Below, piece after piece: positions 1 through 4,779 of a stretch of 6,656 nucleotides of DNA; the stretch's first letter is position 1, and each line of letters opens with the position of its first letter. Source of the DNA: an uncultured Anaerolineae bacterium (GTDB taxonomy: Bacteria > Chloroflexota > Anaerolineae > B4-G1 > DUEL01); contig CALDFY010000354.1 in NCBI GenBank assembly GCA_937942115.1, positions 1 to 6,656 on the forward strand. The letters are read 5' to 3'. A model generated the notes under the pieces. The model did no database searches and had not been told where the DNA came from. It saw only the letters and a program-made list of their open reading frames with translations. Position numbers and translations under genes: made by a program.

Positions 1-21
1 GTTGCCCCTACGCTTTGCGCC

Positions 22-45
22 GGGCGTCAACCTGCGTTGACGCCC
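22..45. repeat. Perfect inverted repeat (10-bp stem, 4-base loop)
   Basis: GGGCGTCAAC at 22-31 is the exact reverse complement of GTTGACGCCC at 36-45, with loop CTGC. The plus-strand downstream arm is followed only by TTCTC, which is not a convincing U-tract, so a structural or repeat-element reading is preferred over an intrinsic terminator. Confidence 0.8.
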
Positions 46-53
46 TTCTCAGG

Positions 54-73
54 AGGTCGGCGAAGGCCGACCT
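54..73. repeat. Perfect inverted repeat (8-bp stem, GAAG loop)
   Basis: AGGTCGGC at 54-61 pairs perfectly with GCCGACCT at 66-73 around loop GAAG. It follows the 22-45 hairpin by only eight bases. A weaker GGCC-GAA-GGCC palindrome sits at 99-109. The closely spaced hairpins with similar loops suggest a palindromic intergenic repeat element, which is inference. Confidence 0.75.
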
Positions 74-180
74 TGTTGCGAACGAAGTGAAGGGACCCGG
101 CCGAAGGCCCAAAGAGGCTGGCTTCAGTCAGCGCCCGAGGCGGCGACCCAACTGGCGCAGTCCCTTAAGTTAACGCATAT

Positions 181-280
181 GGGGGGCAAGGGGGGTGAGG
201 GGCAAAGAAGCCCGCCGCCCGCCCAGAACAAGAGGGGCGCGAAAAAACCTGCACTTGTGAGAGGGATGGGGTGAGGGCAA
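181..280. repeat. G-rich tract with repeated GGGGTGAGGG-CAA word
   Basis: The plus strand has G-runs of 6, 6 and 4 at 181-202. The word GGGGTGAGGGGCAA (192-205) recurs as GGGGTGAGGGCAA at 268-280. A 14-base version at 263-276 matches the pstA-pstB spacer (2130-2143) at 13 of 14 positions. The complementary C-rich strand resembles low-complexity dispersed repeats of GC-rich genomes. It could also form a G-quadruplex. Its function is not established. Confidence 0.5.
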
Positions 281-315
281 CCCCCCGTTATCTCTCCGCC
301 ATCTATGGTAGGCAG

Positions 316-1074
316 TTACGGGCGCGGAGATTCTGGGGTGAACTCCAACTCCCGCTCCAGGACCCAGAAGTGGGAAAGGCCAAAGGTGCGGAGGGGGGTC
401 CGTTCCAGGGCATATGTGACCGCCTGGAGCAGGCGGGCCAGAGCGGGCCGACGACGGGCCAGGCGGTCGTAGCCGGGGAAAATCACCGTCCGAAACACCA
501 CCCGTACGGGCAGGCCCCGCAGCAGGCGTTGCAGCGTGCCCGCTGTATATGCTCGCACGTGTGGGACCAGCCGGTTCCGCAGCGGGTTGGGCAGGTAGTT
601 GACCAGCGGGATGTTGCCGAAGCGGTAGCGTCCGCGCCAGAAGCACCCGTGAGTCTCAAACGGGTAGAGCCGGTTGGGGACAAAAAGGAGGATCCGACCG
701 CCGGGCCGGGTCACCCGGACCATCTCCGCCAGGACGGCCCGGTCGTCGGCGACATGCTCCAGGACCTCGTGGGAGAAGGTCAGGTCAAAGGAGCCATCCG
801 CGAAGGGGAGGGCCTCCCCCACGGCCTGCACCACTCCGGCGCCGCAGGCCTGGGCCTGGCAGGCCCATTCCCGCTCCACCTCCACGCCGAAGACGTGGGA
901 GGTATGACGCCGGAAGGCCGCCAGGTACATCCCTACCCCGCACCCTACATCCAGTACCCGCTTTCCGGTGGGGTCCGCATGGCGGCAGACCATCCCGAAG
1001 CGTCGCTCCTGCCCTGCGCACCACGCCAGGGAAGGCACGCCGCGCTCCGCCCGCCGGTCGGTCCCTATGACCAC
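316..1074 (-). CDS. Class I SAM-dependent methyltransferase
   Basis: This is a 252-residue Rossmann-fold methyltransferase that would move a methyl group from S-adenosylmethionine to an unidentified substrate. Motif I is VLDVGCGVG at residues 40-48. An acidic residue (E65, in VFGVEVE) sits at the end of strand 2, where the SAM ribose is normally held. The LPFADGSFDLTFSHEVLEHV segment (89-108) and RPGGRILLFVPN (123-134) are typical of the Methyltransf_11/UbiE-like group. The C-terminal 110 residues, with many Tyr, Arg and Pro, would carry substrate specificity. The GTG start at 1074 is chosen because GGAGG lies 7 bases upstream (1082-1086) and the start overlaps the antitoxin stop, implying translational coupling. 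A longer frame reaching 1179 would run antiparallel to no known family motif. The fold is near certain; the substrate is unknown, perhaps a lipid, quinone or glycan precursor. Confidence 0.88.
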   Translation of the reverse strand: MVIGTDRRAERGVPSLAWCAGQERRFGMVCRHADPTGKRVLDVGCGVGMYLAAFRRHTSHVFGVEVEREWACQAQACGAGVVQAVGEALPFADGSFDLTFSHEVLEHVADDRAVLAEMVRVTRPGGRILLFVPNRLYPFETHGCFWRGRYRFGNIPLVNYLPNPLRNRLVPHVRAYTAGTLQRLLRGLPVRVVFRTVIFPGYDRLARRRPALARLLQAVTYALERTPLRTFGLSHFWVLERELEFTPESPRP

Positions 1075-1247
1075 GCCCGTTCCTCCAGTTCCCGCCGGGA
1101 GGATTCTTGGAGTTCGGAAACGGTCAGGCCGAGGGCGGTCAGTTCGCGGGAGAGAGCGACCATTCTGAAATAGGCGCAAAGCCGCCGGAGGCGCTCGTAT
1201 TCCTTAACGGGAACGAGGACCACGTCGGGCTTCCCTCTGTGGGTCAC
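1065..1247 (-). CDS. Phd/YefM-like antitoxin, N-terminally shortened
   Basis: The 60 residues contain the block VTHRGKPDVVLVPVKEYERLRRL, characteristic of the Phd/YefM antitoxin family (the region after the DNA-binding N-terminus). The tail is helical and charged, where such proteins bind their toxin. Full-length members have about 20-25 more residues before this block. Here the frame stays open upstream to about position 1307 and encodes family-like residues (KLKQARQDLVIVTHRG), but offers no ATG, GTG or TTG before the GTG at 1247, and an in-frame TAA closes it next to the end of pstB. I see no Shine-Dalgarno for the GTG. No toxin gene (RelE, ParE, Doc or PIN type) is adjacent: the next gene is a methyltransferase. 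It is therefore probably an orphan or decaying antitoxin, or one that uses an unusual start. Confidence 0.6.
   Translation of the reverse strand: MTHRGKPDVVLVPVKEYERLRRLCAYFRMVALSRELTALGLTVSELQESSRRELEERAWS
1082..1086 (-). promoter_or_regulatory. Shine-Dalgarno deciding the methyltransferase start
   Basis: The minus strand reads GGAGG, then 7 bases, then GTG at 1074. The site lies within the last codons of the antitoxin gene, whose TAG (1065-1067) falls inside the methyltransferase frame. This supports the GTG start and coupled translation. Confidence 0.65.
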
Positions 1248-1285
1248 GATGACCAGGTCTTGACGGGCCTGCTTTAACTTATTTG

Positions 1286-1306
1286 TCTCCCGGTCTTTGT
1301 GGGAGA
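1286..1306. repeat. Small hairpin between pstB and the antitoxin remnant
   Basis: TCTCCC (1286-1291) pairs with GGGAGA (1301-1306) across a 9-base loop. It lies just after the pstB stop, where the missing antitoxin N-terminus would be encoded. On the transcribed minus strand it is followed by CAAATAAGTT rather than a U-run, so it is at best a weak transcription or processing signal. Confidence 0.35.
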
Positions 1307-1314
1307 ACCCTTAT

Positions 1315-2070
1315 CTACCCGAAGCGGCCGGTGATGTAGTCCTCGGTGCGGCGGTCGCGGGGGGTGGTGAAGAGGTCCCGGCCGGGCTGGCATTCCACCA
1401 TTTCCCCCATCAGGAAGAAGGCGGCATAATCGGCCACTCGTGCGGCCTGTTGCACGCTGTGGGGGAAAATGACGATCGTGTACCGGTGTTTCAACTCCTG
1501 CAGCGCCTCCTCTACTTTGCCGGTGGAGATGGGGTCCAGCCCCGAGGTCGGCTCGTCCAGCAGCAACACCTCCGGCTCCAGCGCCAGGCTTCGGGCGATG
1601 CAGAGCCGCTGCTGCTGCCCGCCGGAGAGACGACTGGCCGGGTCATCCAGCCGGTCTTTTACCTCGTCCCACAGCGCGGCCAGCCGCAGGCTCCGCTCCA
1701 GAATCTCCTCCAGCCGGGCCCGGTCCCGGACCCCCGCCAATTTCGGGCCGTAGAGGATATTCTCCCGGACGGTTCCGGGCAAGGGGAGCGGCAGCGCGAA
1801 GACCATCCCCACCCTTCGCCGCAGACGGGGAACGTCCACCCCCGGCGCGTAGATGTCCTGCCCGTCCAGCAGGACGCGCCCGGTCATCCGGGTGCCCTCC
1901 ACCTCATCGTTCAGCCGGTTGATGAGGCGCAGGAGCGTCGTCTTGCCTCCTCCCGCCGGCCCGAAGATGACGGTGATGGCGTTGGGCGGGATGTCCAGCG
2001 TCACGTCCCGCAGGGCCGGTTGGTTGCCGTAGTAATAACTGACGTTTTCCAGGCGAATTTTTGGTTCCAC
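1315..2070 (-). CDS. pstB: Phosphate ABC transporter ATP-binding protein
   Basis: This 251-residue cytoplasmic ATPase would power phosphate import through PstC and PstA. The domains run in order: Walker A GPAGGGKTT (residues 37-45), the PstB-typical DGQDIYAPGVDVPRLRRRVGMV region (69-90), ABC signature LSGGQ (148-152), Walker B VLLLDE (168-173), D-loop SGLDP (176-180) and switch His204. The HSVQQAARVADYAAFF stretch strongly matches the PstB family (usually HNMQQAARVSDY). Length is normal for PstB. The GTG start at 2070 is the only start after an in-frame TGA; the Shine-Dalgarno is poor. An oddity is the Q-loop: the position that is Gln in canonical PstB (MVFQ-P) reads MVFALPLPLP, with Ala92, and the residue before the switch His is Pro. 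It is third in the pst cluster, 77 bases after pstA. The family assignment is secure; the effect of the Q-loop change is unknown. Confidence 0.93.
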   Translation of the reverse strand: MEPKIRLENVSYYYGNQPALRDVTLDIPPNAITVIFGPAGGGKTTLLRLINRLNDEVEGTRMTGRVLLDGQDIYAPGVDVPRLRRRVGMVFALPLPLPGTVRENILYGPKLAGVRDRARLEEILERSLRLAALWDEVKDRLDDPASRLSGGQQQRLCIARSLALEPEVLLLDEPTSGLDPISTGKVEEALQELKHRYTIVIFPHSVQQAARVADYAAFFLMGEMVECQPGRDLFTTPRDRRTEDYITGRFG

Positions 2071-2103
2071 GGACGTAACTGTTCGGCTTCACTTTCCCCC
2101 CGC

Positions 2104-2138
2104 CCCCTCCCGTAGCGGCGAAGCTGCTGGGGGTGGGG
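2104..2138. repeat. Long imperfect hairpin in the pstA-pstB spacer
   Basis: The inner stem AGCGGC (2114-2119) pairs with GCTGCT (2123-2128) around loop GAA, with one G-T wobble. The stem then continues outward through CCC with GGG (2109-2111 and 2131-2133) and CCCC with GGGG (2104-2107 and 2135-2138), interrupted by two mismatches. The right arm includes the GGGGTGAGG word also found near 192 and 268. On the operon transcript this would form a stable structure between pstA and pstB that could affect mRNA processing or differential expression. Confidence 0.7.
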
Positions 2139-2147
2139 TGAGGTGAG

Positions 2148-2996
2148 TTACCATTCCCGGCGCCGCCGGAAGTAACTGCGGATGATGGCGGCGACGGCGT
2201 TCATGGAGAGGACGATGGTCAGCAGGACCAGCGCCGTCCCGTACTGGATACGGGGCGGCATGCCCGGCACCTGGGTACTGATGACGTACAGGTGGTACGG
2301 AAGCGCCATGGTCGGCTCCAGGAGCGAGCGGGGAATGCGGGGCAGATAAAAGGCGGCGGCGGTGAAGAGGATGGGCGCCGTCTCCCCGGCGGCCCGCAGG
2401 AGCCCCAGGATGATGCCGGTGATGATGCCCGGCAGGGCCTGCGGCAGGACGATGGAGCGGATGCCCTGCCAGCGGGTCCCGCCCAGGCTGGCGCTCACCA
2501 GCCGGAACTCCCCCGGCACGGCCCGCAGCGCCTCCTCCGCCGTGCTGATGATGACGGGGAGGGTCATAATGGCGAGGGTCAGCGAACCGGCCAGGACCGA
2601 CGTGCCGAACTGCAGGAACAGGACGAAGAGGCCCAGGCCGAAGAGGCCGTAGACGACCGAGGGAACTCCCGCCAGGTTGATGATAGCCAGGCGCAGGATG
2701 CGGGTCCAGAAGGTGTCCCGGGCGTATTCTGCCAGATAGATGGCCCCGCCGACGCCGACCGGGATGGCGACGACTGCCGTCCCCAGCACCAGTAGCAGCG
2801 TCCCGACGATGGCCGGGAAGATACCTCCTGCTTTCATCCCGCCGCGCGGCATCGCGGTGAGAAACTCCCAGTTGATGGCCCCGATGCCCCGGACGACGAT
2901 GTTCCCGATGACGAACAGGATGGGCAACACCACGATCAGAGAAATCACCCCCAGAAGAGTAAACCCCAGTCGCTGGACCAGATGTCGGTTGATCAT
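2148..2996 (-). CDS. pstA: Phosphate ABC transporter permease
   Basis: This 282-residue inner-membrane permease pairs with PstC to form the phosphate channel. Hydrophobic segments lie near residues 12-35, 60-90, 103-130, 137-152, 188-210 and 253-274. The cytoplasmic EAA-type loop that docks PstB is EEALRAVPGEFRLVSASLGGTRWQGIRSIVLPQALPG (roughly 154-190). It is followed by LRAAGETAPILFTA, a hallmark of PstA. The length is usual for PstA. The start is ATG 2996: its ATGA overlaps the TGA of pstC, and GGGGAGG lies just upstream inside pstC. The frame extends upstream to 3329, but that part is low-complexity Arg/Gly/His antisense-type sequence inside pstC, so it is rejected. The C-terminus ends in a basic tail (RRRREW), as expected for a cytoplasmic end. 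Confidence 0.93.
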   Translation of the reverse strand: MINRHLVQRLGFTLLGVISLIVVLPILFVIGNIVVRGIGAINWEFLTAMPRGGMKAGGIFPAIVGTLLLVLGTAVVAIPVGVGGAIYLAEYARDTFWTRILRLAIINLAGVPSVVYGLFGLGLFVLFLQFGTSVLAGSLTLAIMTLPVIISTAEEALRAVPGEFRLVSASLGGTRWQGIRSIVLPQALPGIITGIILGLLRAAGETAPILFTAAAFYLPRIPRSLLEPTMALPYHLYVISTQVPGMPPRIQYGTALVLLTIVLSMNAVAAIIRSYFRRRREW

Positions 2997-3907
2997 CGCA
3001 GACCTCCCCGGCGGGGTTTCTTGAAGATGGTGACGGCGGCCATTGCGTTGATGATGAAGGTGATCACGAAGAGGATGATGCCGATGCCGAAGAGGGCGTG
3101 GTAGTGGACGCTCCCCTGGGCCACCTCGCCCATCTCGGCGGCGATGGTGGCCGTCATCGTGCGGACGGGACGGAAGAGGGAGTCCAGGGTCAGCGGCATA
3201 CGGGCCGCGTTGCCGGTCACCATCATCACCGCCATAGTTTCGCCGATGGCCCGGCCCAACCCCAGCATCACCGCTGTGACGATGCCGGAGCGGGCCGCCG
3301 GAACGACGACCCGCCAGATGGTCTGCCACTGGGTGGCGCCCATCGCTAAGCCCGCGTCCCGGTAACTCTTGGGCACCGCGTCCAGCGCGTCCTCGGCCAC
3401 GCTGATGATGGTCGGTAGGGCCATATAGGCCAGGATGAGGGCGCCGGTGAAGGCCGTCAGGCCGGTAGGAGCCCCCAGCACCTCCCGCACCAGCGGCGCG
3501 ACGACGGTCATCCCGAAGAAGCCCAGCACCACCGAGGGGATGCCTGCCAGGACTTCAATCATCGGCTTGAGAATCTCCCGCGCCCAGTTCGGGGCCACTT
3601 CCCGCACGAAGACCGCCGTCGCCACCCCCAGAGGAAGGGCGATGAGGATGGCCGTCACCGTGACCAGGAACGAACCCAAAATGAGAGGCAGGGTACCGAA
3701 GAGGCCGAACGTGGGATACCAGCGGGTTCCGAAGAGGTTCTCCGGGGAGGTCTCCCAGAAGATAGGGAAGCCCTCCCGGACGAGGAAGAAGAAAATGAGG
3801 ATGACAAAGCCGATGCTGGAGAAAGCCAGCACCCGGATGGTGGATTCTATGGCGAATTCGCCCCAACGGGGGTGGGAAGGGTGAGACAAGCGTTTGGGTT
3901 TACCCAA
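2993..3907 (-). CDS. pstC: Phosphate ABC transporter permease
   Basis: This 304-residue inner-membrane permease is the partner of PstA. An N-terminal hydrophilic tail of about 22 residues precedes the first membrane helix (about 25-43). A periplasmic loop, FPIFWETSPENLFGTRWYPTFGLFGTLP, follows and is characteristic of PstC. Further helices lie near 73-101, 118-140, 150-170, 205-230 and 271-293. The EAA loop is AEDALDAVPKSYRDAGLAMGATQWQTIWRVVVPAA (about 171-205), then GLGRAIGETMAVMMVTGN, the PstC signature. The start is TTG 3907, supported by a nine-base Shine-Dalgarno (AAGGAGGTG) with 6 bases between GGAGG and the TTG. It is the first gene of the leftward operon and the last bases overlap the pstA start. 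No phosphate-binding protein gene (pstS) lies upstream in the window; the neighbour is divergent. Confidence 0.93.
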   Translation of the reverse strand: MGKPKRLSHPSHPRWGEFAIESTIRVLAFSSIGFVILIFFFLVREGFPIFWETSPENLFGTRWYPTFGLFGTLPLILGSFLVTVTAILIALPLGVATAVFVREVAPNWAREILKPMIEVLAGIPSVVLGFFGMTVVAPLVREVLGAPTGLTAFTGALILAYMALPTIISVAEDALDAVPKSYRDAGLAMGATQWQTIWRVVVPAARSGIVTAVMLGLGRAIGETMAVMMVTGNAARMPLTLDSLFRPVRTMTATIAAEMGEVAQGSVHYHALFGIGIILFVITFIINAMAAVTIFKKPRRGGLR

Positions 3908-3911
3908 TCAG

Positions 3912-3920
3912 CACCTCCTT
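3912..3920 (-). promoter_or_regulatory. Extended Shine-Dalgarno of pstC
   Basis: The minus strand reads AAGGAGGTG, nine bases complementary to the 3' end of typical 16S rRNA. It is correctly spaced for the TTG at 3907. The strong site probably compensates for the weak start codon and settles the choice of start. Confidence 0.75.
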
Positions 3921-3931
3921 GTGGACGGCGG

Positions 3932-3947
3932 GATCGGGTGATCGGGT
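3932..3947. repeat. Tandem 8-base direct repeat in the pst leader
   Basis: GATCGGGT occurs twice head to tail (3932-3939 and 3940-3947). It lies within the 5' leader expected for the pstC transcript. It may be chance in GC-rich DNA or part of a regulator site. Confidence 0.4.
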
Positions 3948-3983
3948 TCTCGGTCTCCCCAAAGAGTGGAGCCACCAGGGCAT

Positions 3984-3989
3984 ATTATA
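3984..3989 (-). promoter_or_regulatory. Predicted -10 element of the pst operon promoter
   Basis: The minus strand has a perfect TATAAT. At a 17-base spacing the -35 position reads ATGGCG (4007-4012), a poor match to TTGACA, as would fit an activator-dependent promoter. Transcription would start near 3977, giving a leader of about 70 bases before pstC. I could not recognise a clear Pho box. Confidence 0.5.
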
Positions 3990-4001
3990 CCCGATACCGG
4001 G
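3990..4001. promoter_or_regulatory. Imperfect palindrome in the pst promoter spacer
   Basis: CCCGATACCGGG matches its own reverse complement at 10 of 12 positions. It sits directly between the -10 and the nominal -35 of the leftward promoter, a position where a repressor dimer could block RNA polymerase. The operator role is inference only. Confidence 0.3.
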
Positions 4002-4024
4002 ATTTTCGCCATCCGTCCGAATCC

Positions 4025-4053
4025 TTGCAGGAAACCCCTCTTTGGTTTATAAT
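4025..4053 (+). promoter_or_regulatory. Sigma-70-type promoter for the phosphatase gene
   Basis: TTGCAG (4025-4030), a 17-base spacer and a perfect TATAAT (4048-4053) form a textbook housekeeping promoter. The start would fall near 4060, only about 12 bases before the ATG at 4072, so the mRNA would have a very short leader without a clear Shine-Dalgarno. Confidence 0.7.
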
Positions 4054-4071
4054 GCCCCCCGGCGGGGTCGT

Positions 4072-4779
4072 ATGGACATAGAGGTCGCCGTCGCCAAAGT
4101 GGCCAAATGGGCCAGTCCGGAGAGCGGGGACACGCTGGAGATGATTGAGCGCCCCCGGGGCGGCTTCTCCTTCGTGCTGGCCGACGGACAGGGATCCGGC
4201 CGGGCCGCGAAGGCCATCAGCCAGCAGGTGGCCCGCAAGGCCATCGCCGAACTGGCCGAAGGGGTCCGGGACGGCGCCGCCGCCCGGGCTGCCCACGACT
4301 TTCTCTACACCCACAAGGGCGGGCGGGTCTCCGCCACCCTGAACATCCTCTCCGTGGACCTGACGACCGGCACGCTGGTCCTCTCCCGCAACAACCCCCA
4401 TCCGGTCATCGTGGTGAGGCCCGATGAAGGAGTGGCGTTGCTGGACGCGCCGTCCCAGCCGGTGGGGATTTACCCCCGCACCCGTCCGGTCATCACCGAG
4501 GTGGCCCTGCAGCCGGGCCTGGCCGTCGTCGTCTACACCGACGGGCTGGCGCTGGCCGGGGAGGGGCGGGGCGGGCCGATGGACCTCCCCGCCGTCGTCG
4601 GGGAGATGGCCGCGCGCGGCCTGGATGCCCGGCGGATGGCGGACGAGTTGCTGGCCCGCGCGCTGGCGCTGGAGGCCCACCGCCCCCGCGACGACATCAG
4701 CGTCCTGGTCCTGCGCGTCCACCCCGAGACCGGCGACCCGGTTCGCCGTTTGCATGTCCAGATCAGCACAGGAGTGTAG
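4072..4779 (+). CDS. SpoIIE/PP2C-family serine/threonine phosphatase
   Basis: This 235-residue stand-alone phosphatase domain of the SpoIIE/RsbX group would use two metal ions to dephosphorylate phosphoserine or phosphothreonine on a partner protein. Expected acidic metal-binding positions are visible: SGDTLE (18-23), VLADGQGSG (35-43, Asp38), VVVYTDGLAL (152-161, Asp157) and PRDDIS (205-210). The middle segment NILSVDLTTGTLVLSRNNPHPVIV is the usual core pair of strands. It lacks sensor (PAS, GAF, response-regulator) or membrane domains, so it probably acts on a soluble partner or on an anti-sigma-antagonist type switch; no such partner is seen in the window. The ATG at 4072 is chosen because the promoter ends just before it. 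The open frame upstream to 3919 would cross that promoter. The stop is followed at once by the RCK gene, so the two are almost surely one operon. Confidence 0.85.
   Translation: MDIEVAVAKVAKWASPESGDTLEMIERPRGGFSFVLADGQGSGRAAKAISQQVARKAIAELAEGVRDGAAARAAHDFLYTHKGGRVSATLNILSVDLTTGTLVLSRNNPHPVIVVRPDEGVALLDAPSQPVGIYPRTRPVITEVALQPGLAVVVYTDGLALAGEGRGGPMDLPAVVGEMAARGLDARRMADELLARALALEAHRPRDDISVLVLRVHPETGDPVRRLHVQISTGV

Larger units (their letters stand above)
1..315. other. Intergenic region with hairpins and G-rich tracts, no gene seen
   Basis: No reading frame here resembles a protein. The first 130 bases are dominated by short palindromes with GAA- or GAAG-type loops. The stretch from about 181 to 280 is strongly strand-asymmetric, with G-runs on the plus strand and C-runs on the minus strand. 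A run of six A lies at 242-247, which is six T on the minus strand, downstream of the methyltransferase stop. No stable hairpin directly precedes it in the minus-strand direction, so I do not call it a terminator. No tRNA cloverleaf or rRNA segment was recognised. Confidence 0.6.

Noticed and set aside
22..50. Intrinsic terminator
   Set aside because: The stem is perfect but neither strand continues into a T-run (TTCTC on plus; GGCGCAAAG on minus).
110..175. tRNA or T-box-like RNA
   Set aside because: Small stems exist, but no cloverleaf, T-loop sequence or T-box core could be assembled.
271..1173. Long plus-strand open frame opposite the methyltransferase
   Set aside because: It is antisense to clear methyltransferase motifs, and its translation is low-complexity with no family resemblance; typical shadow of GC-rich coding DNA.
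1075..1179. Longer methyltransferase start at 1179
   Set aside because: It would overlap most of the antitoxin frame and add a basic low-complexity tail; GTG 1074 has a well-placed GGAGG.
1297..2115. Plus-strand open frame opposite pstB
   Set aside because: The opposite strand carries all ABC ATPase motifs; this frame shows none.
2997..3329. Upstream extension of the pstA frame
   Set aside because: It lies wholly within pstC and reads as Arg/His/Gly-rich nonsense; the ATGA overlap and Shine-Dalgarno support the start at 2996.
3919..4071. Longer phosphatase start at 3919
   Set aside because: The extension crosses both divergent promoters and the pstC Shine-Dalgarno and adds no recognisable domain.
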